Shown piece after piece: positions 39,830 through 49,697 of a stretch of DNA of 64,000 nt. Made by a program: the position numbers and the translations under genes. Positions within the stretch are counted from its first letter, which is position 1. Each line of letters begins with the position of its first letter. Location of the stretch: positions 34,533 to 98,532 of the forward strand of contig DATNPH010000026.1 of the NCBI GenBank assembly GCA_036703315.1, given 5' to 3'. The notes beneath the pieces are model-generated. The model did not search any database, had not been told where the DNA came from, and was given only the letters and a program-made list of their open reading frames with translations. Origin of the DNA: DATNPH01 sp036703315. GTDB taxonomy: Bacteria; Cyanobacteriota; Cyanobacteriia; Cyanobacteriales; Coleofasciculaceae.

Positions 39830-40126
39830 ATGGATTCTACTTTCAGTACTGATAATTTTGACCAGCAAGAGGCACTCAGATACAGACCCGGACAACGGGT
39901 AGAGCTAAAAGCGACGCCTGGTATCGTGGATGTCATTGCTGAGTATGACCCGATGATGGTGCCTCCCATTTGGTTAGCGAATGATCCAAAGCCGAGGTAT
40001 GCCCATGAGTTGAATTTGCTGCCAATGTCGATAATGGATAGTACTTGGTTAAGGTTATCAAGGCGTCGCTCAGTTGGGCATCCGGCAGGGCAGTCTCGCG
40101 CTTACTTGGCGACACGTTCTCAATAA
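39830..40126 (+). CDS. Small protein divergent from glnA, unknown function
   Basis: A 98-residue protein, ATG 39830, with GAGG four bases upstream. The first 64 residues look well ordered and conserved in style (RPGQRVELKATPGIVDVIAEY, then MVPPIWLANDPKPRYAHELNLL). The last 33 are basic and less protein-like (LSRRRSVGHPAGQSRAYL), so a frameshift near 40025 is possible. I recognise no family, and it does not look like the glutamine synthetase inactivating factors IF7/IF17. The adjacent NtcA box and glnA suggest a nitrogen-linked role (inference). Confidence 0.6.
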   Translation: MDSTFSTDNFDQQEALRYRPGQRVELKATPGIVDVIAEYDPMMVPPIWLANDPKPRYAHELNLLPMSIMDSTWLRLSRRRSVGHPAGQSRAYLATRSQ

Positions 40127-40469
40127 CAGACTCATATCGATCGCGTCTACACGTAAAGTTACCTGAGGATTGACGCTTTTGTAGGTCAAGCCTATGTGAT
40201 TATTAATAGTAGGCTTACGTGTATTTAATGGAATTGCTAGTATTGCAGTCTCCTATCGCTCCTTATACCTCCTCACCCCCCTCTTGATTAAAGGGGTGCC
40301 ACTGGGCGATCGCCTCAGACATTCCTACAGGGTAGTAGCTATTACTGTTTCCCCTAGGGGTTGCTGATTGCGTAGCGTCCGCTAGAGTAGGCGGGGGTAG
40401 GCAAGGCGGGAGCAGGCGTAAGCCGTCATAGTATACAGATATGCAGATTGTTGTTGGGAGAGCAATTTA
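40127..40469. other. Spacer upstream of apcF
   Basis: About 340 bp. A HIP1 octamer lies near 40306, and a C-rich and G-rich repeat stretch fills 40260-40430. It should hold the apcF promoter; no clear -10/-35 pair was chosen. Confidence 0.45.
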
Positions 40470-40979
40470 ATGCGGGATGCAGTCACAAACCTGATTAGGA
40501 ATTATGACGGCACAGGTCGTTACCTGGATCGCAATGCGATCGATTCACTAAAGTCTTACTTTGATACTGGTACTGCACGGGTGGCAGCAGCGGCTGTAAT
40601 TAATAGCAATGCGGCGTCAATTGTTAAGCAGGCAGGGTCACAACTGTTTGAAGAAGTGCCGGAACTAATCCGACCAAGCGGAAATGCATACACGACTCGT
40701 CGATATGCCGCTTGTTTGCGGGATATGGACTATTACCTGCGCTATGCCAGCTATGCGCTGGTTGCGGGTGATACGAATGTACTGGATGAGCGGGTGTTGC
40801 AAGGTCTGCGGGAAACCTACAATTCTTTGGGAGTTCCAATTGCCCCAACAGTTCGTGGCATCCAGATTATGAAAGACATTGTTAAAGGACTGGCGGCAGA
40901 TGCTGGCGTGGTGAATACCGCGTTTATCGATCAGCCATTTGACCACATAGCTCGTGAGTTGAGCGAACAGGATATTTAA
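40470..40979 (+). CDS. apcF: Phycobilisome core allophycocyanin beta-18 subunit
   Basis: ApcF is the minor beta-type allophycocyanin that pairs with the linker ApcE in the phycobilisome core and helps pass energy to photosystem II. The 169 residues exceed the 161 of ApcB, matching ApcF. The phycocyanobilin-binding Cys is in RRYAACLRDMDYYLRYASYAL near residue 82 (split across blocks), with GNAYTTRRYAA before it. The C-terminal FIDQPFDHIARELSEQDI is ApcF-like. GGGAG stands nine bases before ATG 40470. As usual, it is apart from the other apc genes. Confidence 0.93.
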   Translation: MRDAVTNLIRNYDGTGRYLDRNAIDSLKSYFDTGTARVAAAAVINSNAASIVKQAGSQLFEEVPELIRPSGNAYTTRRYAACLRDMDYYLRYASYALVAGDTNVLDERVLQGLRETYNSLGVPIAPTVRGIQIMKDIVKGLAADAGVVNTAFIDQPFDHIARELSEQDI

Positions 40980-41162
40980 GGACAAACTGAACCAATCCCA
41001 GCGCTCGCGTCTTTAACACTTAAATCTGTGGGGCGCGATCGCTTTTTTGATCTCCCTATCCCCTCTCATGAATGTAGGTTTTTTACAGCTGGGTTAGGAA
41101 AGGGATAAGGGAGACAAGGTTTTGTCATTTTGAATGGCTCAGTAGCTATTTTGGCAAGACGT

Positions 41163-43658
41163 TTAATCTTGAACACCAAATTCATCCGTCAATTCGACTA
41201 AAGGATTAATTGAATCCACTGATTCCTGAACCTGGGTGGCTGTGGACGAGTTGGGTTCAGGTAAAACACGGACACGGGCAAATTTAAGCCCAGTAATGCC
41301 TTGTAGCGGCTCGACGGTGCTGCATTGGATTTCAGTATCCACCCAGCCTTCACGAGCTAAGTAGCGTAAGTATTGTTGATATTCTGCCCACTCTTCTTCA
41401 GTGGAATAAACTACAGTAAGCATCCCAGGTTGGGTAATCCGAGTGCGTGATTGCTCGTCAACAGCTTTGTCAATGCGCTTTTTAACAATTTCGTAGCGGA
41501 TATCGCGCGTTCCTCGAACCTCGAACAGTTTTTCGGTGTTTTCGTCATGAATAATATCCACCGTAAGGTCTTGGACTAATACCAAATGGGTTACTTCCAT
41601 TTGGGTATTATAAAGAGTTTGAAACTGGAAGGCTGTTCGGGCACAGTCACAAACGGCACGTAGCTGTTCGTAGCGAAGACTACGTAGATGGTAAACGGAA
41701 TATCTGGAGTCAATAGATTCCCCGACATAAATCATGTGATTGATGCCATCAGTAGACTCAATGTCACTGTAGTGAGGAATGATTTGTTGCATCTGGACTT
41801 GCCAGCGCTCCCAAGTTTCTCTCAAAAGGGTGTTAATCTGGCTAATTGTCTTGTCATAGTTGGAGCGAGCCACATAAACTGATTTGTGGTCATTGTTACA
41901 GCTTTGTCGGTACGCTTCGACAGCGTTGAGAGCATCTGATCCACATTGAGCAAAGTAGTCTAGGTAAACTTCCAGGCGATCGCTCAAGAGTTTCAGTGCT
42001 GTGACTTCAGTATCCACATTGACTCGTTCTTTCACTTGTTCGATGTAATCGAGCAAATCGAGCCTCAGTTGTTCGCCTAAAGCACTTTCCTGAAATTGGC
42101 AAACCGTTTCCACCACACGTAAGCCCAGCTGAAATTGTTCGAGTAAATCGGCTTGGATGGAACGATTACGCTCTTCAGACGAACCGCGAATGTCGGAGAT
42201 ACCATACAAGGGATAAACATTTGCAAAGACAATAGGTTCAGGTGGCAACCCCCAGCTGCGCCGTTCAGCTTCTTGCAGAAACCGCCATTCTACTGCTGGG
42301 TGGATGTTGGTAAACCGTTGCTGAATCGCTTGGCGAAGGGCAGCGGTAAAAGCGGGCATCAATTCTTCGGCATATTTGCAATCAAGTCCATCAAAATTAT
42401 GAGGGCGATCGCTGATGACGCCCACAACTCCAGCCAGTTGTCGCGCTCCTTTCCCGGCTTTCATTGCTCTGACAACCAAAGGAATTAGTAACATAGAGCG
42501 AGCACCTTGATTGAGAAGCGATCGCTCGCAGTCGGTTTGACAATCTAGGCTCAAGTCAGGAATATTCCAGACTCGATTAGCATCTGCTGCCCTCAAAAAG
42601 TGCGACCCAGAAAGAGACTGTATTGAATGAACAACTGATCTAAACTCCTTACGCTCCGTATTCATGAATAGCCGCGCCTGCTCATTCTCTGCACTTAGGA
42701 TCAGGCTGTTGCTCGCACGAAACAGCGATCGCAAACGCTTATTAATCCGACGAAACTTATCAGGACGGAGAATGGAATCACGGTCAATCAATAGCCCAAT
42801 GATGTGTCGAATTGTCTCACGTTCCGTAACATCTGACCCTTCCAACAACAGCTGTCCTGACAATTTGTAATTTTCTAGGCGCAACCGTTGCCTCCAAGCT
42901 TCCAGCTGTGCCGAATCAATCAACCTTGCCGAATGATCCTCCACCAGCAGCTGCTCTAAATCTAAATCTGCCAACTCATCTACCTGGGAATCCAGACGAG
43001 CAATTGTCAACTGTTCTGAACGGAACGCAAACTCAATGAAACGTGGTTCTGGATACAGAGGACTTTTCAAGGAAACAATCACTGGTTGATCCAGTAGCCG
43101 CAACCTAGGAACCCTAATTTTATAGATATCCCGGAGTACCAGATGCAGTACATGCTGTCGATACAAAGATTCAACAGCTGCACTCTTCAAATCTGGCAAT
43201 AACTCCGGTAAACAAATTTCTTGCTCGGCTATCTCTGAGTATGTTCCGGCAATGCCCATCAAGCTACAGAAGTAGTCATTGGCATATCGCAGCATGAAAG
43301 TACCAGGTTCCACCACTGCCATCAATAGCTGACTATGGCGTTGGAAATGAATTAGCCAGTTCAATATCTGAGTGGAAGCTTGAAGGTCAGAGTTTTCTGG
43401 CGATCGCGTAGCTTTGCCGTTTGGGTTAGTGTCTGTATTCGTAACGTTAGGGGAGCCACTTTCAACGTGCAGCTTGCTAACTTTCAACTCTTGTTCAGGT
43501 TGTACCTGATTATTTACGAAGTTATCTGATTGGTGAGGCTCCAGCGTTGAAGAGTCAATGGACTTTGCTTTCTGGCGATCCCCGTTAAGGGATGCAGACG
43601 CATTGCGAGTTGCACGCTGGTTTTTCTCCAAATTGGAGTTGGGTTTCCGGGTAGGCAT
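41163..43658 (-). CDS. Large GAF-domain protein of unknown function
   Basis: An 831-residue cytosolic protein. Residues 1-90 are polar and probably disordered (NSNLEKNQRATRNASASLNG). Residues about 95-200 resemble a PAS-like sensor (VEPGTFMLRYANDYFCSLMG). Residues about 290-470 are a GAF domain (RSLFRASNSLILSAENEQARL, RSMLLIPLVVRAMKAG, AGVVGVISDRPHNFDGLD in parts). The rest is helical, with no kinase, GGDEF or cyclase motif, and a C-terminal alpha/beta part. It may be a scaffold or sensor working with the kinases next door; that is inference from position. Confidence 0.6.
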   Translation of the reverse strand: MPTRKPNSNLEKNQRATRNASASLNGDRQKAKSIDSSTLEPHQSDNFVNNQVQPEQELKVSKLHVESGSPNVTNTDTNPNGKATRSPENSDLQASTQILNWLIHFQRHSQLLMAVVEPGTFMLRYANDYFCSLMGIAGTYSEIAEQEICLPELLPDLKSAAVESLYRQHVLHLVLRDIYKIRVPRLRLLDQPVIVSLKSPLYPEPRFIEFAFRSEQLTIARLDSQVDELADLDLEQLLVEDHSARLIDSAQLEAWRQRLRLENYKLSGQLLLEGSDVTERETIRHIIGLLIDRDSILRPDKFRRINKRLRSLFRASNSLILSAENEQARLFMNTERKEFRSVVHSIQSLSGSHFLRAADANRVWNIPDLSLDCQTDCERSLLNQGARSMLLIPLVVRAMKAGKGARQLAGVVGVISDRPHNFDGLDCKYAEELMPAFTAALRQAIQQRFTNIHPAVEWRFLQEAERRSWGLPPEPIVFANVYPLYGISDIRGSSEERNRSIQADLLEQFQLGLRVVETVCQFQESALGEQLRLDLLDYIEQVKERVNVDTEVTALKLLSDRLEVYLDYFAQCGSDALNAVEAYRQSCNNDHKSVYVARSNYDKTISQINTLLRETWERWQVQMQQIIPHYSDIESTDGINHMIYVGESIDSRYSVYHLRSLRYEQLRAVCDCARTAFQFQTLYNTQMEVTHLVLVQDLTVDIIHDENTEKLFEVRGTRDIRYEIVKKRIDKAVDEQSRTRITQPGMLTVVYSTEEEWAEYQQYLRYLAREGWVDTEIQCSTVEPLQGITGLKFARVRVLPEPNSSTATQVQESVDSINPLVELTDEFGVQD

Positions 43659-44673
43659 GGGGAAAAGGGAAAAGTATTAATGAAGGGCAGCTCATCAGTT
43701 TTTGCTGTCTCATAACCTCAGTCACAACTAATCACGTACAAAACTGTGACACTTGCTAACCGATAGGTTTTCTCTACTGCTTCTACTCAACCCAACGGCT
43801 TTTACACCCATTGCAGAATATCTGCCATACGGCTAATAGGGCTTGTCCTCACCCACATTAGCGAGCCAGCGATCGTTGAGTTGAGGAGAATGCACCCTGT
43901 TCAATTCTAGATTCTTGACATACTCCCAGCCTTAACCCCTCCAGGTAGGGCGTGGGGCTTCCGGCATTTTTGTTAAGTTTGGCGGGTCGGTGTGGTTTCT
44001 TTCTCAGCCTGATCTGCGGTAGGCACTTTTGCCATACTCTTTCAGGCTAAGTGGATTATTGCCACCATTTTGGCAAAGGTTCCTGCTCGGACGCCACTCA
44101 GCCGATTGACAAGATGAAGGTTGAAACGCTTCATCTAATTTTCATAACCACTTTGCTACCAGGACTGAAATCCTGCTAACAACGTTCACTATCCAGTAGG
44201 AGGGGAATTAGACCCTAACTGAAGTGTAGATATTTTCATCCTGGGCTTAACGTCCTCATGCTTTCTCCGGCGCTATACTAACAGCTTTCACACTTCAAGC
44301 TTTATCGGTAGCACCTTACAAAACTTCATCATAGTTATATTTAATTAAGCCACTTGGCTTAACTATTTTCCGAAATCTGTGCCTTGGATTCTTAATAGTA
44401 ATAAGGCTATCCTAGGATATTAATAGCTGAAATGGGCTGATGACATCTGCCTATATAGGTATTAAGAAATAAGCTCAATCAGCAGCGCCTTCTAATTAGT
44501 CGTGTTAGGAGTCGCCCAAGAATAACTGGCTTGTTTAACAATTTACTTATCTACTATGGGGTGCCTCTGGTTCCACCGGATCTATCTCTTAAGACCAGAC
44601 TTGATAAGCCTGAGCAAGAGAATTGAGACCAGCTAATCTCAAATTCCTACTTTGAAAAACTGGAGTTATTCCC
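43659..44673. other. 1-kb spacer with a possible IS605-type end
   Basis: No gene was seen. On the minus strand, GGAAGCCCCACGCCC (from about 43962 downward) leads to GGCTGGGAGTATGTCAAG, ending near 43914. That resembles the right-end hairpin of IS200/IS605-type insertion sequences of cyanobacteria. The remaining AT-rich part should hold the promoters of the divergent GAF and kinase genes. Confidence 0.4.
43914..43965 (-). mobile_element. Possible IS200/IS605 right-end remnant
   Basis: On the minus strand the segment reads GGAAGCCCCACGCCC, then a loop, then GGCTGGGAGTATGTCAAG. Arms CCCACGCC and GGCTGGG pair imperfectly. From memory this matches the terminal hairpin and cleavage-site pattern of tnpB-carrying elements in cyanobacteria. 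No tnpA or tnpB frame remains. Confidence 0.4.
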
Positions 44674-47600
44674 TTGAAAAAAAATCTACGTAAGCGAGTA
44701 ACTAGGCAATCCCACTTAGTGGGAATACTTCTGATTTTTCTTCTGCCTTTTGCCATAGTAGTTTATCAACTGATAGAGGAAATTGATGTAGGAATTAACT
44801 TTGCACATAAGGAAAGACTGGGGCTTCAGTATAACTATCCTTTAAGAAAACTTTTGGAGAATGTACAGAATCATCGAGGTATGGTTAATGGTTATTTGAA
44901 AGGCGATACCTCTTTTAAAGAAAGAATTACTCTCGAACGGTCTCAAATAGAGGCTAATATCAAAGCAGTTGATGCAGTCGATCAGCAGCTGGGAGCCACA
45001 CTTAGAACTACAGAAAAATGGATGGCATTCAAAGAAAAGTGGCTGGTGCTGAAAGACAAGGCGTTGAGTCTAAGTCCACAAGACAGCTTTGATGCACATA
45101 CTGCCCTGACTGCTGACATTCTCTCGTTGATATCTCATGTAGGAGATACTTCCAATCTAATTCTCGATCCAGTGCTTGAGAGTTATTATCTGATGGATGC
45201 TGTGGTCACCAAGCTGCCCTCTATGACTGAAAATATAGCTCAGATTAGAGGGTTGGGTACGGGTGCGATCGCGCAACAGAAGATAACCGCAGATGATAAA
45301 ACAAAAATTGCCATTGTATTAGGCTTATTGGAATCTCCGAAAAAATCATTACAACGGGGTTTACAAATTTCTGCGAAAGAAAATTCTTTAACTAAAAACA
45401 AGATAGAAAATTATGCTGAAGAAAGCTTCAAGTCAGCAGATATATTTCTGGAATTAGTCAAGCAAAAATTAATTCGTTCTCAGACCATTGATATTCAGCC
45501 ATCCGACTATTTTGAGGTGGGGACAAACACCATAAGTGCTCAGTATAAACTTTATGATGTGGTGTCTCCTACCCTAGATGGATTATTGCAAGAACGCATT
45601 AACCGTTTTGCCAGAAAAAAATATCGCGTTCAAGCTTTTTCACTGCTTGTACTGGCAACAGTCATTTATGTTTTGCTGGCATTTGCCCGTAGTCAGAATA
45701 AGGGCAAGCTGTCTGAGGAAGCACTGCGGCAAGCAGAAGAGAAATATCGCACCATTTTTGAAAATGCCGTTGATGGGATTTTTCAGACCACACCAGACGG
45801 ACATTACCTTAGCGCAAATCCCGCACTAGCACGCATCTATGGCTACGAGTCACCGGAGGCACTAACCGCCAATCTAAGTAATATCGATCAGCAACTTTAC
45901 GTTGACTCCAAACGCCGCTCAGAGTTTAGACGTTTGATCCAAGAGCATGGCACAGTATCAGACTTTGAGTCTCAGGTCTATGGTAAAGACGGCAGAGTAC
46001 TGTGGATTTCTGAGAATGCCCGTGCTGTCCGTGACGCCCAAGGAGCATTACTCTACTACGAAGGGACAGTTCAAGACATCACTCGTCGCCAGCACGCAGA
46101 AGAAGAACGCCAGCAAGCCGAAGAAGCACTTCGATGCTCGCAACAAAGACTTGCATTCCATTTAGAGCACACCTTACTGGCGGTAATTGAGTGGAACCTT
46201 GATTTTCAAGTGGTTGAATGGAATCCGGCGGCACAAACCATTTTTGGTTATGCCAAAAGCGAAGCAATGGGTCATCGTGTGACTGAACTGATTGTTCCTG
46301 CAAGTATCAGAAACCATGTGAACCAAATTCAGCAAGCGCTTCTCTTACAACAGGGTGGTACTCGCAGTACTAACGAGAACATTACTAAAGATGGCAGAAT
46401 CATTACTTGCGACTGGTACAACACTGTATTGCTTGATGACCATGGCAATGTGATTGGAGTCATCTCACTGGTTGATGACATCACCGAACGCGAACGGGCA
46501 AAAGCAGAACTGCAACAAGCAAAAGAGGCAGCTGAAACGGCTAACCGTGCCAAGAGCCAATTTCTTGCCAACATGAGCCATGAACTGCGGACACCTCTAA
46601 ACGCGATCATTGGCTATAGCGAGATGTTGCAAGAGGAAGCGGAAGACTTAGAGCAAGAAGACTTCGTCCCTGACTTACAGAAGATTCACGCCGCCGGCAA
46701 GCATTTACTTGGACTGATCAACGATATCCTCGACCTCTCAAAAATAGAAGCGGGTCGGATGGAACTGTACCTAGAAACCATTGATATCGCAAGTACGGCT
46801 CAAGACGTGGTGACGACTATCCAGCCATTGGTAGAGAAGAATGCCAATGTTCTCAACGTAGAGTTTGCTAACAATCTAGGCACTATGGAAGCTGACTTGA
46901 CCAAAGTGCGTCAGAGTCTGTTCAACTTGCTGAGCAATGCTTGTAAGTTTACTAAACAGGGCACGATTACGCTTAGGGTGAGCAGGGGAGAGAGGAAGAG
47001 AGGGAGAGGGGGAGAAGATGCTGCTAATTTCCTCCCCTCTCATCAAGACTGGATTACTTTCCGCGTGACGGATACGGGTATTGGTATGTCACCAGAGCAG
47101 ATGTCAAGGCTGTTCGAGGCGTTTACCCAGGCTGATGCTTCGACGACTCGTCAGTATGGAGGTACGGGACTGGGGCTGGCGATTACCAAGAAACTCTGCC
47201 AGATGATGGGTGGAGATGTGACGGTCGAGAGTGAGGTTGGTAAGGGGTCTACCTTTAGTATTTATCTACCGATAAAGGTTCATGACCCCAAAACTCCTGA
47301 ACCAACACCATTTTTACCGTTGAAAGCTGATCTCCTACCTGATGGGGCGAAGACGGTTCTCGTAATCGATGACGACCCAACTGTACATGACCTAATGCAA
47401 CGGTTTCTGACGAAGGAAGGATTCCGGGTGGCAAGTGCCTTGACTGGCGAGGAAGGGTTGGCTGTAGCTCAGGCATTGCAACCGGATGCGATCACCTTAG
47501 ACGTGATGATGCCGAGCATGGATGGCTGGGGTGTGCTAGCGGGGCTGAAGGCCAATCCTGAGTTAGCAAATATTCCGGTAATTATGCTTACGATAGTGGA

Positions 47601-48102
47601 TAACAAGAATATGGGCTATGCGTTGGGTGCATCGGATTATTTGACAAAGCCAATTGACCGCGATCGCTTAAACGCTATTCTCAAGAAACACCAACGCGAT
47701 CGCTCCCCCAAAACGCTCCTGCTCGTTGAGGACGATGCGCCAACTCGCGAGATGATGCATCGGTTGTTGGAAAAAGAGGGATGGACAGTGATGGAAGCTG
47801 AAAACGGACACATCGCTTTGGAGCGGATGTCCGATATTCAACCTGAGTTAATCCTGCTTGACCTCATGATGCCTGAAATGGACGGATTTACATTTGTTCA
47901 TGAGTTGCAGCAACACGAATCATGGCGTTCTATCCCGGTTGTAGTGCTTACGGCTAGAGACATTACTCCAGAAGACCGTCAGCAGCTCAATGGCTACGTG
48001 GAAAATATTCTCCAAAAGGGGGCTTACACTTGCGAGGCACTACTGAGCCAAGTTAGCCAATTGGTGTCCGATCTACATTCGATAGGAAATCCCAAAGCCT
48101 AG
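44674..48102 (+). CDS. Membrane hybrid histidine kinase with two receivers
   Basis: A 1142-residue sensor. TTG 44674 has GGAG eight bases upstream. Membrane helices at about residues 13-33 and 323-340 enclose a periplasmic sensor of nearly 290 residues. Two PAS domains follow (YRTIFENAVDGIFQTTPDGH, LDFQVVEWNPAAQTIFGYA), then a coiled linker, the phospho-accepting His in NMSHELRTPLNAIIGYSE, N box NLLSNACKFT, G boxes VTDTGIGM and YGGTGLGLAI, and receivers with Asp in ITLDVMMPSMDGW and LILLDLMMPEMDGF. About 20 residues of repeat-like sequence (46980-47040) interrupt the ATPase domain. It opens a three-gene operon with two response regulators. Confidence 0.93.
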   Translation: MKKNLRKRVTRQSHLVGILLIFLLPFAIVVYQLIEEIDVGINFAHKERLGLQYNYPLRKLLENVQNHRGMVNGYLKGDTSFKERITLERSQIEANIKAVDAVDQQLGATLRTTEKWMAFKEKWLVLKDKALSLSPQDSFDAHTALTADILSLISHVGDTSNLILDPVLESYYLMDAVVTKLPSMTENIAQIRGLGTGAIAQQKITADDKTKIAIVLGLLESPKKSLQRGLQISAKENSLTKNKIENYAEESFKSADIFLELVKQKLIRSQTIDIQPSDYFEVGTNTISAQYKLYDVVSPTLDGLLQERINRFARKKYRVQAFSLLVLATVIYVLLAFARSQNKGKLSEEALRQAEEKYRTIFENAVDGIFQTTPDGHYLSANPALARIYGYESPEALTANLSNIDQQLYVDSKRRSEFRRLIQEHGTVSDFESQVYGKDGRVLWISENARAVRDAQGALLYYEGTVQDITRRQHAEEERQQAEEALRCSQQRLAFHLEHTLLAVIEWNLDFQVVEWNPAAQTIFGYAKSEAMGHRVTELIVPASIRNHVNQIQQALLLQQGGTRSTNENITKDGRIITCDWYNTVLLDDHGNVIGVISLVDDITERERAKAELQQAKEAAETANRAKSQFLANMSHELRTPLNAIIGYSEMLQEEAEDLEQEDFVPDLQKIHAAGKHLLGLINDILDLSKIEAGRMELYLETIDIASTAQDVVTTIQPLVEKNANVLNVEFANNLGTMEADLTKVRQSLFNLLSNACKFTKQGTITLRVSRGERKRGRGGEDAANFLPSHQDWITFRVTDTGIGMSPEQMSRLFEAFTQADASTTRQYGGTGLGLAITKKLCQMMGGDVTVESEVGKGSTFSIYLPIKVHDPKTPEPTPFLPLKADLLPDGAKTVLVIDDDPTVHDLMQRFLTKEGFRVASALTGEEGLAVAQALQPDAITLDVMMPSMDGWGVLAGLKANPELANIPVIMLTIVDNKNMGYALGASDYLTKPIDRDRLNAILKKHQRDRSPKTLLLVEDDAPTREMMHRLLEKEGWTVMEAENGHIALERMSDIQPELILLDLMMPEMDGFTFVHELQQHESWRSIPVVVLTARDITPEDRQQLNGYVENILQKGAYTCEALLSQVSQLVSDLHSIGNPKA

Positions 48103-48150
48103 CTTGTCGCTCTATTCGTAGAAGCCGTAATCGTTGGAAGGAGGAGACTG

Positions 48151-48528
48151 ATGTCAAAAATCCTGTTGGTCGAAGACAACGAGATGAATCGAGATATGCT
48201 ATCTCGACGTTTGCAGCGCAAAGGACACGAAATATTCATTGCTCTTGATGGCGCACAAGGCGTTGAGCTAGCCCAGTCACACCACCCTGACTTAATCTTA
48301 ATGGATATGAGTTTGCCTGTAATGGATGGCTGGGAAGCTACGCAGCAGCTCAAAGCCGTACCTGAAACGAGTGATATTCCGATTATCGCCTTGACAGCTC
48401 ATGCCATGGCAGGCGATCGCGAGAAATGCTTGGAGGTGGGATGCGATGAATATGAGACTAAACCCGTGGAGTTTTCGCGGTTACTCGGTAAAATTCAGGC
48501 GCTACTAGAGAAAAAAGTCACCTCATGA
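48151..48528 (+). CDS. Single-domain response regulator (CheY/DivK-like)
   Basis: A 125-residue receiver with acidic pair VEDN at residues 7-10, phospho-acceptor Asp in LILMDMSLPVMDGW near 52, Thr in IALTAHAM and Lys in YETKPVEF. GGAGGAG precedes ATG 48151. Having no output domain, it must signal by binding a partner or act as a phosphorelay carrier. Its gene is 48 bp downstream of the hybrid kinase and overlaps the next gene by 4 bp (ATGA), so translation is probably coupled. Confidence 0.93.
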   Translation: MSKILLVEDNEMNRDMLSRRLQRKGHEIFIALDGAQGVELAQSHHPDLILMDMSLPVMDGWEATQQLKAVPETSDIPIIALTAHAMAGDREKCLEVGCDEYETKPVEFSRLLGKIQALLEKKVTS

Positions 48529-49586
48529 AACCGGAACAAGGCCGTGTGTTGATTGTCGATGATGTTGAGGTGAACCGCGACCTGCTGGCTCGTCGGGTTC
48601 GACGGCAAGGGCACACGGTCACCGTAGCAGAAGATGGAGTACAAGCACTAGAGCTGATGCAACAAGAGCCGTTCGATCTGGTGCTGCTCGACATCATGAT
48701 GCCCAGAATGAACGGCTATCAAGTGCTAGAGCATCTTAAGGGCGACCCAAACCTGCGCCATATTCCAGTGATTGTGATTTCGGCAGTGGATGATATTAAC
48801 AGTGTTGTGGAGTGCATTGAGCTGGGTGCAGAGGATTATCTACCCAAGCCGTTCAATGCTGTATTGCTCACTGCTCGCATCAGTAACTGTTTGGAGAGAA
48901 AACGGTTGCGTGACCAGGAACAACTCTACTTACAGCAGCTAGAAGCTGAAAAGGAAAGAGCTGAGCATTTATTACTTAACATCTTGCCCAAGCCGATTGC
49001 TGAGCAATTGAAACAGGGTGAACCGACTATTGCCGATAGCTTTGCAGACGTAACCGTCCTTTTTGCTGACATTGTTGAGTTTACCAAGTTGTCGGCTGAT
49101 CGTTCGCCGATCGAAGTAGTCAGCTTGCTCAACAAAATCTTCTCAGCGTTTGATCGGTTAGCTCAACAGCATGGTGTAGAGAAGATTAAAACGATTGGGG
49201 ACGCCTATATGGTGGTTGGGGGTTTGCCGACGCCACGGCAGGATCATGCGGAAGCGATCGCTCAAATGGCACTTGATATGCTCGATGAAATTAGTCGATT
49301 CCATACAGATACAGGTGAACCATTAAATATGCGAATCGGGATTAACACTGGACCCGTAGTAGCTGGGGTAATTGGTACCAACAAATTTATTTACGACCTG
49401 TGGGGCGACACTGTGAACATCGCCAGTCGCATGGAATCTCAAGGTCTACCTGATGCTATCCAGGTAACAGCTACCACCTACAATATATTGCGAGATAAAT
49501 ACTTATTTAAAGAGCGAGGCGTCATCCCGATTAAAGGCAAGGGAAATGTGATGACTTACATCCTTACAAGCAGAAAAAGCAAGTAA
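48525..49586 (+). CDS. Response regulator-adenylate cyclase
   Basis: A 353-residue protein with an N-terminal receiver (phospho-acceptor Asp in LVLLDIMMPRMNGY near 57, Lys in YLPKPFN), a coiled-coil linker (about residues 125-160), and a class III cyclase domain. Metal Asp residues are in VLFADIVEFTKLS and GDAYMVVGG. The Lys of KIKTIGDAYM and the Asp of LWGDTVNIASR specify adenine, so the product should be cAMP rather than cGMP. The transition-state Asn and Arg are in NIASRME. It is the last gene of the operon. Phosphorylation by the upstream kinase probably sets cAMP level (inference). Confidence 0.93.
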   Translation: MKPEQGRVLIVDDVEVNRDLLARRVRRQGHTVTVAEDGVQALELMQQEPFDLVLLDIMMPRMNGYQVLEHLKGDPNLRHIPVIVISAVDDINSVVECIELGAEDYLPKPFNAVLLTARISNCLERKRLRDQEQLYLQQLEAEKERAEHLLLNILPKPIAEQLKQGEPTIADSFADVTVLFADIVEFTKLSADRSPIEVVSLLNKIFSAFDRLAQQHGVEKIKTIGDAYMVVGGLPTPRQDHAEAIAQMALDMLDEISRFHTDTGEPLNMRIGINTGPVVAGVIGTNKFIYDLWGDTVNIASRMESQGLPDAIQVTATTYNILRDKYLFKERGVIPIKGKGNVMTYILTSRKSK

Positions 49587-49697
49587 TACTATTTGGGTAA
49601 ATATCGACCACCCATCAAATTCTGTTTTTTTATAATTGCTTATTGCTAATAAAAGCTATTATCCATTGGCACCATCGACCTCCTCACTTTAACTTTT

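Noticed and set aside
39426..39902. 158-codon plus-strand frame in the glnA leader
   Set aside because: It has no protein-like composition, overlaps the better-supported small gene at 39830, and covers a region expected to be regulatory.
40995..41050. GCGATCGC followed by six Ts as a terminator of apcF
   Set aside because: The palindrome has no loop-forming stem of useful length; it is a HIP1 octamer next to Ts by chance.
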